Origin: Apodospora peruviana
Taxonomy: Eukaryota > Ascomycota > Sordariomycetes > Sordariales > Lasiosphaeriaceae
Length of the DNA stretch: 64,000 nucleotides
Reading direction: 5' to 3'
Assembly (NCBI GenBank): GCA_033439685.1
Contig: JAUEDM010000001.1
Coordinates: 5,890,001 to 5,954,000, forward strand
Position 1 is the stretch's first letter. Each line of letters begins with the position of its first letter. This document shows, in pieces, positions 22,065 through 33,211 of the stretch. Position numbers and translations under genes: made by a program. The notes under the pieces were generated by a model. That model was not told the origin of the DNA and ran no database searches. It saw nothing but the letters and a program-made list of their open reading frames with translations.

Positions 22065-24335
22065 TTAGGCACGGCTGACTTGGCTTGCCGAAGTACGGCT
22101 ACGCTCGTCGTCCTCCTCGATAACGTCGCTCAGCCGAGTAGGGTGATGGTGTCGAGGCATCTGCTGCATTGTCTCCCACCCCGGCGCGGCATACCCTTGG
22201 CCAGAATACTCGGGAGCGCCCGTGTGTTGCTGACCCGCATACTGCGAGCTAGACGGGGGATAGCTGGTGGTAGGCGGTTGAGAAGCCGAAATCTCATAGT
22301 CCTCTGCGGCATCGTCAGCTCCTCGACCTCCTCGTGGGGGTGGGGAGTTGGGGGCCATATAGGGGATCTTGTTGCCGTGTGCATCCCTCGCAAAATTGCC
22401 ATGCGCGTCAATCACGTACTCACCTTCGCTGTACCCTGCTTCCGATCCGGCCCCGTAGCTACCGGTCTCGTGCATGCTCGTCTCGGGCTGCTGCTGATGG
22501 TAGTGACCGCCGCTCGTCGCGCCCTGGCCAGCTGCAGATATCGCGCTGGTGTGGACTGGAGGCGCTTGGGTATAGTCTGGGTAATGACCAGCCTGTGCTG
22601 CCACGTAATCTGACGTGTCAGCTTGGCTCTGCGACCGGTGCTCGCGGGTGCTCGTCTGCCGGCTGGGAACGCCCTGTGTCATGGGCACGACCTGAACACC
22701 TCCAACAATAGTCGGGTGTCCTTGCTGCAGGGAGATGGTGCGGTCTCGCTCTTCTTGCTCGCGACGGCCCAGCTCTTCCCAAGCCCTGCGGGCTTCTTCC
22801 TTGGAGATCAACAGCTCTTTGCGCATCTCTGCGAGCAGCTTTTGTGTCTTACTATTATCCCGTTCGTGGTTCACCGCATCTCGGATGGCGTCAGCCCTTC
22901 CTTGACGCTCCTCTTGCAGCTGCGCTTCTAGCATGGCCGTGACCTCTTGGTGACGCTCCATATCGGCTCTCGTCTCAAAAAACCACCTCTGGAATTTCCG
23001 TTCTGAGCTAGCGCGAAGTCGCTGGAGTTCAACAACGGCGTGAAAAAGGTTTGCGCCGGCCGCTGACAGGTCGCCAACTTGCCTGGAGAGTTGTGCGGAG
23101 AGCGGGTTTCTGTCAAGTTCCTCCTGGTTTTCCTGGAGCTTTCGGATCCAAAAACTCGTCATACCCTCCCAGTGTGCTGATAGGGCCTCCCAGCGCTCAA
23201 ACGCATGGGGAAACGTGTTTTTAACCCGGTTTGCACCGGGCGCTTGCGTTGCTGAGGGCTCCGTTGTTTGGGTAGGGGCTGGGCCGGGTTGGGGTGCTGC
23301 ATATTGCGGCTGCTGCGTTGACGTCGGCACTCGTGTTGGCCGGAGAGGAGCCGGTACTGGGGCCGGTTGTGGTACTGAGGCTTGGGGTTGTATTCGTGGA
23401 GTCCCTTGGTTCTCCTGTGCACGTTGCTGCCTTCGCTGGGTTGCTGGGTCTGTGGGCATCTCACCACCACCCGAAACAGCGCCAGCAGCGTTTGCTCTCC
23501 GTTGAGCCACTCGTCTTTGCGTCTCTTCAAGCAAGCGGGCTTCCTCTTCTGCGCGAGCCCGCTCCAATTGTTCCCTTTCCGCCTTCTGTCGTGCTTCCCG
23601 TTCAGCGCGCTCCCGCATGATCATTCTGGGACCTCGAATCACGGGCGACCCGGTCTGCGCAGGAGGCGCTGTGGGTCGCGAGGATGATCCGCCATTGCCA
23701 TTCGAGGTGGCAGGACCGACGAGATCCGCCATGGAAGCGTTCTCCTCGATCAGATCCGGAGAGAAAGGGTAGGGTCGCCTCAGTGCTTCCTCAAGGGCCC
23801 AAGAAATAGCAAGCCTTGTATGTTTGGATAGGCGAACCAGTGGGTGGGGTTCGGGCCTGTCCACAGAAGGGGAATGTGATCGCTGGAGAGTGAAGGACGG
23901 CGGGAGGGTCGAAGCGTCTTCAAGATCGTCACTTAGGTCTTGTGATAACTGCCGTCGAGGTGTCTGCGGAACCTGCGCGTCCTGTTCAGGGGCTGCAGGG
24001 GCAACTGCTGTCGTGAACACAGGTGGAGGGGTAATGCCAAGGGTGGCAGCCTCGAGGTGAACCCGCCGCGGGAGTTCGGACGGGCGCGGACTGGGAGTGG
24101 CTTGGAAGCGAGGGGTTCGACGGAGTCCTTTGTGGGTAGACGGTGTGGAAGACCGATTGTCCTGCCTGGGCGAGATGGTATCCTGTCGGCGAGGGAGGGG
24201 GGAGATGCGCTGCTGGCGCTGTGTGGTCGTTATGTGGTCGTAAAGGTCGTCACGGTCGTGAGAAGGTAGAGCTGGTTGTGTAATAGCTGCAGCTATCTCA
24301 CCCTGATCACCAGCTGCTGCCGGTGAGGTCGACAA
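22065..24335 (-). CDS. Conserved coiled-coil protein, function unknown
   Basis: This is a single open frame of 756 aa. The N-terminal third is disordered and rich in Pro, Ser, Arg and Gln. It contains one ordered-looking helix, RLSKHTRLAISWALEEALR, at about 169-187. Long charged helices follow, with an Arg/Glu/Ala coiled coil near 238-285. A second helical block starts at HAFERWEALSAHWEGMTSFW and runs through an Arg/Glu-rich coiled coil to about residue 550. The C-terminus is Gln/Tyr/Pro/Gly-rich with the segment EYVIDAHGNFARDAHGNKIPYM. I recognise the overall pattern as one shared by uncharacterised Pezizomycotina proteins, but I know of no assigned function. No signal peptide or TM helix is evident. 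Coding support comes from the unbroken 2.3 kb frame and consistent amino acid composition. Confidence 0.8.
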   Translation of the reverse strand: MSTSPAAAGDQGEIAAAITQPALPSHDRDDLYDHITTTQRQQRISPLPRRQDTISPRQDNRSSTPSTHKGLRRTPRFQATPSPRPSELPRRVHLEAATLGITPPPVFTTAVAPAAPEQDAQVPQTPRRQLSQDLSDDLEDASTLPPSFTLQRSHSPSVDRPEPHPLVRLSKHTRLAISWALEEALRRPYPFSPDLIEENASMADLVGPATSNGNGGSSSRPTAPPAQTGSPVIRGPRMIMRERAEREARQKAEREQLERARAEEEARLLEETQRRVAQRRANAAGAVSGGGEMPTDPATQRRQQRAQENQGTPRIQPQASVPQPAPVPAPLRPTRVPTSTQQPQYAAPQPGPAPTQTTEPSATQAPGANRVKNTFPHAFERWEALSAHWEGMTSFWIRKLQENQEELDRNPLSAQLSRQVGDLSAAGANLFHAVVELQRLRASSERKFQRWFFETRADMERHQEVTAMLEAQLQEERQGRADAIRDAVNHERDNSKTQKLLAEMRKELLISKEEARRAWEELGRREQEERDRTISLQQGHPTIVGGVQVVPMTQGVPSRQTSTREHRSQSQADTSDYVAAQAGHYPDYTQAPPVHTSAISAAGQGATSGGHYHQQQPETSMHETGSYGAGSEAGYSEGEYVIDAHGNFARDAHGNKIPYMAPNSPPPRGGRGADDAAEDYEISASQPPTTSYPPSSSQYAGQQHTGAPEYSGQGYAAPGWETMQQMPRHHHPTRLSDVIEEDDERSRTSASQVSRA

Positions 24336-27300
24336 GGTGAAGACTCACCACCGAGAGTGGTGGCAGAAGCTCAGAGTCCTAATGGGAAGGATAAAATAGG
24401 CGCTGGGAGCACGGTCAGACGAGGTCAAAGGTAAGTAGGTCGGTACCGTAGGTAGGAATGCAGAGTGAGGTGCCTCTGAGATGCGGAGCTGTGGGAAACT
24501 GGGGTGTGGGCCATGTACCACTGACCTGGAGCTCTGGGGATTTAGCAACGAGTGCTGTGTATCATTACAGAATTGAGAAAGAGGTAGGATCCCAGAAGAA
24601 AATGGATGTGCGAAGGGAATATTCCTGTTCTACAGTTTGGGACGCGGACAAGGGTAATCCAGCGACGTCGTGGAAGCAGCTTTGCGCAAAAATAGGAGAG
24701 GCGGGTTTCTCAAAAATGCGTGGCTGGTGACCGCCAGGGCAAAATACAGCGGGCGAATTGCCTGTCGCGACGCTCAGAGCAATTGTGTCTTTTAGTCGGA
24801 AACCTGGAAGAAAACAAAAATAGAGGTCGCCTGTCCCTCTTGAATCGCTGAAATTGTGTGTCGTGTCCGGCGACAAGAGGACGAGGTGAGAGTATGGTGG
24901 AAGTTGAATTGTCGAGCTGGTGTGTTGGTGGTGGTGTGTTCGCTGCCCGACGGGATGGAGGCCCACGCACCCGTCCACCTCAGCTCACCGTCCTCACCGC
25001 CGCCTTAACCCCCGCAACGCGGCTTGTCAAGCCGAGCAAGTGAGGGATTGAGCAGAGAAGAGGCTTGTTCTGAGCTCGGGATCATGCTCGCACGCCAATG
25101 GCTCCAATTGCTGTCAGTTCATCGGGTGTCGCGTCGCTTGCTTGGTGTTGTTGGATTTTTGGTCGGCGGGTTTCAGTGCGAAGATGACGGCTTGAGGGGA
25201 GTTGGGTGCGCAGAACATTTGTCGAGTGCGGTGCGGGCCCTGGTACCCCCCAGGTTCCTTCCCAGGCACCTTACGCCAGGTTCGTCGCAGCCCGATTGGC
25301 AATTGCCTGTCACCTCAAGGCCTGGGATGAAGCAAGAGACCACTGCAGCACGGACCCTGTCACTGGATACCTTTGGTAGCTCAGACAGATCTTGGAGGAC
25401 TGAAGATATGGGGTAGTCTAGAGTTCGACCCGAGACGACGCGAGGACGATCTCGACAAGCACAATCCGGGTCCAGGACATGCACCGACAAAATACCTTAT
25501 TTCCACCACCAGGGACTCTATGGAAGTTCAAAGAAGTCAAGGACGACGACTGAGTGGTCGCCTAACTTATACATGCCAATAGATCGTCCTACAGACTCGC
25601 AGTCTCACAGGCAAAATGCAAAGATGCAAAATCCAACATGCCAGACAAGCAGGGCAGTCGCATGGCCGGCATCTCGTTGTACAGCATGGGACCGCATTTG
25701 TGATACGATTGGGTCGATACGAACCTTTTTCTGCTTGTTGAACTCTAGTCTTGCCTTTATTCGATGCAGTTGGCTCTGCGTCGCCATGTTGGTATGTTCA
25801 TATATACCTGGTAAGTACGGATACCTAGTGGCGTACAGACAAATATACCTACCGACCAACATCATGTCCCTAGCCCGTATCCGTACCCTCCAAAGCATGA
25901 CCATTGTAAGGCAACTCGATGGCCTTCTGACTGGGCTGAGGGAGATGCCAGTCATCGACCGAGAAGAGCGAGTCTGAACAAGCCCAAAAGTGAGGGGGCT
26001 GGGACAGCTTGGAAAGCCGGCCCAAAGAACATTGCGACCAACCCCGGGAGTTGTGCGTTGGCAGTACATGAAAAGTGACGAAACGAGAGATGCAGCCGGG
26101 AACAGCCCACCAATCGTTTGCCCGGCTCAGGCACCCAACGATCCCAATAGGGCGGTTCGGGCAGGGTTATCCCAACCCTTCGCTTCTGCCCTGGTCCCGT
26201 CTGCGCAAACGAGACCCTTTCGACTCGAGAATGCTCTCGACAAACAAGAAAACAGGAAATTTGAAGGTCATCATCATCCCGTGACGATAACTGGATGCGC
26301 CCTTGGTGCCTCGCATGCTCCTTTCCTCCGATTGCACCTGATATCGGCCCAGTTCCTTGCTCTGGAGGAAAAGAGAGGATGACCCTGAGAGTGAGACTGA
26401 GAAGCCGGGAGGGGCCGGAGAACGGAGGGGCGGGTCGGCCCCCAGAGTCCACTGACGACGGGAAGGAGGCATGGAGCCTGCCGGACTGCGGAGGGCAATC
26501 TGGAAGGTCCAGAGCTGCATTGCCAAGCAGCCAATGGGGTGCGTCAGATCGACCTCGCTTCAAATAAGCTCAAAAGCCCCTTGAACTTCAACTCCAAACG
26601 AAGTACGGATTACACCACCTTTGACTTTTAGGTGCCAATGATTGATTGACCCTGCCTTTCGAAATTCACCGGTCGAGCCGCCGCCGCCACCACGTGCGCA
26701 ACAGTCAGTAGCTCAAGAGATTGTGTAAACGATCTACTTTGGCAACAACAAGTGAGGACGTCCCATTTCGGCTCTCGTCTCGAATCGTCTGCCCGCTGTT
26801 CACATCGTTTGGGATAGCTTCAAACAGCTATAGGCCACAGACACAATGATGGTGGTCCCACCCAATTTTACTCGACCCGAACTTCGATTGCTTTTCATCG
26901 GTGGATAGCCGACCGAGGCAGGAATGGCATCTTTCAACAAGGACAAAGAACTTTGCTGACACCAGTCAGCTGATGACACTGCGACAGGGCCAGTCGACGA
27001 CACCATGACTGATATCCACCCACTATGTACTCAACTGGCAGTCGAGGCCAGCCGGATCGTGGTTACGCTTCTGTAATTTGCCGCCGCAGGGTGCCGAGAT
27101 TTTCAGGTCCGAATCTCTCTTCGTCCCAGACTCCCGATTCCATAAAGCCCAAGATTAGCATGTCGCTCGATGTGTGTGCTAGGTTACGCAGACGGGCTCG
27201 ACTTGGCACGCGACAGAACTACTCGGAAAGCACAGCATGAGCAAGACTTACCTTCAGCGACCAGGCGTCCTGCTGTCCCACCTACGCCGTGACTCTCAGA

Positions 27301-30300
27301 TGACCCGACACGCAGGAAGGCATCCAGAAGACCAGGCATAGAATGGCGTTCGCTCAATTGTCTGGCTCTTTGCTCCTGTCCAGGTCCAACATACGGCACT
27401 GAGATATGGCTGCCGATTCTTTGTGGAACGGAAGAGCGATCTCTTGCAGTTGCGTCCTTCGTGCAAGTCTCACCGATCCATACTCATCAGGAATATGCTT
27501 TTCTGTCCAGATAGGACCGCTTAGTTCTGTCACAAGGCATTTTAGCCCCGACGAATTATTGCCAATCGTGGCCAAACCCAGAACATCAGCTTGCCAGGGG
27601 ACCACACCACACCTGTCAACTCTCAAATTGCAGTTCCTCGGACAGCCTTGTGTGGGTTCCAATTGAGACCAAGCCGTCAAAGAACAACCAGCCAAATGAT
27701 ACGAGCAGCATGCGCGGCTTCTTTCTCGGGGCTTCCTGAGCAGTTGAGGCCATGAGCTGTTCCATTTTCAATCAGCATTGGGAGAACAGAGGACCCGTTG
27801 TTGTGGATCTCAGTGCTTGTTGGTCTCGGAGTGTACGATACTTAACTGCCAAAGTCCAGGACAAGGTGATACGGAAGAGTCAGCGCGGGTATCCACTTCT
27901 AGGTTCCTCGATACTGTTCCGCCTGTCAGAAGTGATACGCTGGACAACGCAGAGGCTATGACTCAGCCGTGAGGTTCTGCATCGGGCAGAAGCGAGATGA
28001 AGGACGTTCAGGCCAACTACTGACCGGTTGCCCAAGGAAACCGGCTCTCAGGAGCCGCTCCCTCTTTTGAACCCCGAGTGGTCCCGAGCGCAGCCTGCTG
28101 GGCAAGCGGCTTCAAATATATCTTTGGACCATGGGAGCCGTCTCAGGATTTGGGCAAACCCCCAAGTCATGAAGCCCGAGTGAGCAGCGTTGAAGGTCTC
28201 TGCCATGGCGAGACCATGCGCTTATTGGCACTGCAGTACCTTGCGCGGTGGAGACTACAGAGTTCAGTTGAGCAGTTCGAGTGCATTTAAGCAGTCCACG
28301 CAGAGCAAGAAAACAAGCACTCATCCGTCGGGCGTGTTTGATACACCCTGGGTCGCTAACCGAGATGTTGAGAGGCGGTTACCTCTGACCGTGTCAGCCG
28401 AAAACGAATACAGGACCACACGGGCCCGGATCGAGCCAGTGGTCTGGGCCAGGAGATGGGATCGGGCTCGGACCGCCACCTGTCGCCGGACCCCCCAGCA
28501 TATCGGGGGTCATCGACCGGCTGCCGGTTTCTCAGAGAAGATGGAGAAGCAAGGACTGAAGGTCTGGACCCGCAAAGCCTGTGGCAAGTTCCGTCTGACT
28601 CCGGCTTTAAGAGGTAACCCGGTATGTATAAGGATGACATCCAACAGTGTTTGGCCGTCATCATTCCACACAGGTGACTGGTCGAACCACATACACACCA
28701 GCGAGGCAGAACAAACTTGCGAAGAAGACGGCCCGATCGTCAAACGCATGAAGGCTGTTGGCCGCGATTGCTAAGAACTCCCCTGCGATAATTTCTTGAG
28801 CCTCAAAAAGGGATCGCGATACGTCTGGAACTTCGGCCATCGCAGACAGGCTTTGGGCCAGTTACCCAGCTGCCTGAGGCGACAGTTCGAGAAGTTGAAA
28901 CACTGTCTTCTGACTTGTGTTCCTGCCAAGTCGAACAGCAGTCGGTCTGAAATGTCGCCGCAGGCTTCTGGCACAGTCCGATAAGCTCTTTTTCTGAGTG
29001 GGTAACTCGCACACCACAATAATGCGACTTTGGGAGGAGTCTGTCTGGACTTACGAAAGGAGCCCAACCCTTGCACAAACCCGGTTCAAGAGAAAGTTGC
29101 GACTGTTCGTGGAACCTGCCAAAGAGGCACAGTCGTTTTGTGCCAGTGGTGGTGGTGGCGCTGATAAACCTGCTGATGAAGCCACAGTTTATGCGTTCCA
29201 GAAATTATAACACCCAGTAAGAAGGTGGTCGAAAATACGTGTCCGCCCTGCGCACATAATCCGAGAAGTTTGGCTTGAAGCTCTCCGGAGAACAAAAAGC
29301 ACAGCATTGGTGACACCGAGTAACCAGATGCACCGCAGAGCCAAAACTAGCTGTCATGGCGCGGGACCGGGTCCGAGTACGAGTAAAGACATATTCCGAA
29401 TCTGGTTGTTTCCACCCTGGCAGCTCGATCTGCGACGATGCAGCAACCAGAGACGCTTCTTCCACTGGAGACTGCCGTAATAGGTATATCGTTTGAAACC
29501 CGAATTCGGCTCGGTCCAAGCTTACCTTCCGGGCCGTATTCTCCGGATGGCACACTGTGCCAATCCACTCTCTCGAGGAGTCGAGATCAACCCCAACCTG
29601 ATTCCCCATCTGTCTGGTCCTATTGTGAAGTTGCCAAGTTGGCTCCAGGCAATCTCTGTTGGCAATGGGCAGACTACCTATTGAGTGGCAAACTTGAATT
29701 GTTTGTTTGATCGCAACACTTTCTTTGCAGCTGCCAGGACAACGGGAGTTCTGTCTGTCATGCACAGTTTAATTCCAATTCTATGCCCGAAGGCGTGGGC
29801 TCAGTGACCTGGTTGTGGGGGTTTATTTTTGTATTGCGGGCATGGCCTGTTCACCAATTGCGAAACTCAGCCACCTGTTATAACGCGTTACCGGGTTGAA
29901 CTTCAGTGTAGTGGTAGTCAGCCTGGACGCGGGAGAACTCTTGGTTAGGCGTTCAGTGTTTCATTCCACGGAGCGCCTGCACCCAAGGGAGTTGCGGGTG
30001 GAGGTTGTTTTATGCGTTTTTACCAGCGAAAGAGGAGGGCATCACAAGGCATCAAGAGCGGAAGGTCGCAGTCAGCCTATCAACCCTCGGCAGGCACTGC
30101 GACGTTACCGTCTCTCACCATTCAGAAGCCTCAATCCCTGGTTTTTGTTCCTGGATTGGATTTGGAGCCACCTTATCTCATATCTCTCATCAGCCCATTC
30201 TTCTAACAGCAGGTTTCGATTTTCCGCAAGCGTGCGCACACGCGCACCATTTAACCAAAGGCCCTCCCTCGCTTTTTCTCGGCAGATCTCGGATCATTTC

Positions 30301-31454
30301 CCCGGTATAACAAGATTGAGTGTACCGGTGTCATGGAATGTCATGACGACTCACCTACTCGGTGAAGTTGAGACCGAAGAGTGAATCGCGTATGGTTGGC
30401 TGGTCTTTGGTGGTTGTATCGGTATCCGGGTCCCGTTAAAGCTGTTTTCTACTCAACTCTGGAACCACTGATGGCTCTCCAACGAATGGGGATACAGAAA
30501 CCGCAGGTCGGTGCGCAAGTATGCGGCGTCGTCGTTCTCAACCTGGGGGTTTGGCGAGAACTGGAGCCAGTCCGTGGACGGGGAAGTGGATTGCCGCGTC
30601 CGCGGAACGGCAAGCAAACCGTTGATCTCTCTCTCTTTTCCTCCGCCCATCTCGTCACTGTGGCCATCGGCCAGCAGAGTTTGGACATAATCTGCTCCTT
30701 CGTGTTGAAAGTTCCGAACAGACCTGCATATCTTGGACAGCGAATTTTCAAGTCCGAACGGCGTCTACCTTCTGTTTTTTTTTTTCCTTGGAGAATCGGC
30801 AATAGACTTTGTAAGGTTGTTTTACAAGATCTACAGGAGAATAGGCGCGTGTGGTGAGGCTTAGAGTCTAGAACCAAAGCGCCAGGGTTACGAAAGTTGT
30901 TGCTGGTCTGGGTCTCGACAGGTGCTGTGGGTGGTGGTGCTTGATCCAACAAGGCTTGGTTTTGGGCTTTGCTCGGTGGACGGCGGCGGACTTCACCTTG
31001 AAAGATCCTTGTTTCTTTGGTAACTGGGACACCCTTTCCTGGTTTCTCTCCGCTCCCATCCATGCATTATATGAGCTTATGTCACCGTGGTACGTTCGCT
31101 CTGGACCCAAACATGACCAGGGGATTGACGAACAGACCAGGTGAAAGTTGAGAAGGGGACCAGAGCGAGCGAGTGCCTGGAATAAGATCCTCTGACTTCA
31201 TGCCCATCCATCCGGACCCAGACCCATTCATTCGGGTTCCTCTCCACTCTCCTACATACTCGCTCGCTCACACCTCACTTGCTTTAGTCCCTCTTTATAT
31301 TGTGTTGTCTGCGTCATTTCGAACTTCACTCCTATGTAGCTTGTTGTTGTTCCACGAGGGCAACGACACGAATACCAACCCGCGAGACGAGCGAGACGAA
31401 GCAAGACGAGACGATTGTGTTCGACACACCAACCAGTCAGTCCGCTAAACCAAT
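24336..31454. other. 7.1 kb without a recognised gene
   Basis: I could not identify any gene, tRNA or intact transposon here. Open frames reach about 200 codons (25952-26563 and 30449-31063 on the minus strand, 28190-28774 on the plus strand). They overlap others in competing frames, have no motif, and do not join across splice signals into a recognisable product. The base composition looks mixed rather than AT-rich, so strong RIP is not evident. The right end (about 31.1-31.45 kb) is presumably the promoter of the rhodopsin-domain gene. Confidence 0.4.
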
Positions 31455-33211
31455 ATGGGGGCAGGTCAGAAGACACTGCTGCCCGCGATACCCGAGGCGG
31501 CGTTTTGGACTACGCCAGTTGGACCGGTTCCGCCATCTTCCTTTCAGGACTTTGGGATGTTTCTTTTGGTCTTTTTCCCCACCTTGTCCGTGGTTGTATG
31601 CGCACTACGGTTATATAGTAAACATATGGCCAAGAGGCTTTGGATAGGTGAGCCGGTTGTTGTCTTTCCTCTTTCTTTTTTTTGTGTCGGCGCTTGCTTG
31701 CGTGAACCAGTCAAAGAAGAAAGACATTAACAGTGGAATATTAGATGACTGGATTATACTATTAGCGGTGGTGAGTTTTACTAGAGACTTGACTCCCTGT
31801 CGAAGAAACGAAGACATTAGACTCGTTCTTAAAGCATCGATGGCGATGCTGTTGCTTGAATCCATGCTGATATGTGCTCTTTCAGATTTTGATCGTACCA
31901 CAAGCGGTATTTGCCGCTATATGTAAGTTAGATTTCTGGAGGACGTTCCTCTTGTGGGGAACTCGGCATAACAAAAGATAAAAGAAACTGACAGCAAAAC
32001 ACGCAAACGTTTAGTTCTCAAATGCGGCTACTGGGGAATCCACGATGCAGACATCCCGCCGCACCCGCGGAACCTGGGCTACTTCTGGAACTACCTCAAC
32101 CAGGTCGTCTACAACCCGATCCTCTCGCTGGTTAAAGTATCGGCCCTGCTTTTTTTGCTGCGAGTGGGCGGCACCAAGAAGCGCGTCAAGCTGGCCTGCA
32201 CGGCCATGATCTGGTTCAACCTGCTGCAGCTATTTTCGTTTCTGCCCGTCGTCGTCTTCCAGTGCGACCCGGTCGAGTGGAACTGGCGCGGCTCGGCACA
32301 AGGGAAATGCATTAAGGGTGCCGTCTTCTCGACCACGCTGGCAGCCATCAACCTGCTGACCGACATGCTGACGCTGTGGATCCCCTTCTGGGCGTTTCTG
32401 GACCTCAAGGTGAACAAGCGGGTTCGCAACGCGCTGTTGGGGGTGTTTTGCGTCGGGATTTTGTATGTCCCTTTCAACCCGATATGGTGTGTGTGAAACG
32501 TATGTAGATAATGACTAACGGGACGGTCAATATAGGGTCATCTGCATCGGCGCGGTACGACTGTACTCGATCATCCGGTCCTTCTACCTCAAGCCCGAGG
32601 ACAACAATTGGACGCTCGGATACACGACCAACACGATCGAGATCAACCTCTCCGTGCTCGCGGCGTCGGCACCCGCGCTCTGGCCGCTCGCCCGCCGCTG
32701 GTTCCCGCGCGCGTTCCAGTCGCTCGGTCTCGACCGTCCTTACCTGTATCCGGACATCGAGGTTGGGTACGCCACACAGAAATCGAGAGCCAGCCAGCTC
32801 ACGACGCCGACAAAGTCGCTCCGCGTCAAGGTCAGCTGGAAGGAGCATCGGAAGACGCCGAGCTGGGTGGACCGGGGCGTGAGCCCTGCAGTTTCGACGG
32901 AAGAGGTGCTTGGGGGCATACACTTGCAGCAGCAGCAGCAGCGGCCGAGGGCAAATACGAACACTAGTACGGTGCGAAGCGGGCGAAGTGGCGGCACGCG
33001 CGGAGAGGGCAATACCAGTCCTCGGTCATGGGATACCTTTTACGACGAGCGAACGGACGACGACGAGGACGACGATGACGAGAGCAGGGACGGAGTGGTG
33101 GTTGTTGATGAGGATGACGACGCTTTCGAGACGTATCATGGCGTTATTCGGCCCAGCCCGACGAAAGAATACCATCATCACAATAACCATTTCATTGGAC
33201 AGGCCAGATGA
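31455..33211 (+). CDS. Fungal rhodopsin-domain integral membrane protein
   Basis: The predicted protein has about 459 aa in five exons: 31455-31647, 31745-31770 (26 bases), 31886-31922 (37 bases), 32015-32462 and 32536-33211. The two tiny exons are supported because they restore DDWIILLAV and ILIVPQAVFAAI. Together with TM1 (MFLLVFFPTLSVVVCALRLYSK) these give the usual start of the seven-helix Pezizomycotina 'rhodopsin domain' family. Later segments include GYFWNYLNQVVYNPILSLVKVSALLF, the helix around MIWFNLLQLFSFLPVVVFQC, the CDPVEWNW...KC loop and TLWIPFWAFLDLKVNKR. The cytosolic tail (about 330-459) is hydrophilic, with a run of five Gln and an Asp/Glu-rich block. The family is common in plant-associated and saprotrophic fungi. 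It has no retinal-binding evidence and its role is unknown. Confidence 0.88.

Noticed and set aside
25371..25450. tRNA-like boxes (TAGCTCAG and GAGTTCGACCC)
   Set aside because: The spacing suits A and B boxes, but the acceptor stem, T-stem and anticodon stem do not pair.
28190..28774. 194-codon plus-strand frame in the gene-poor stretch
   Set aside because: No domain or splice context supports it. Overlapping frames on the other strand are of similar quality.
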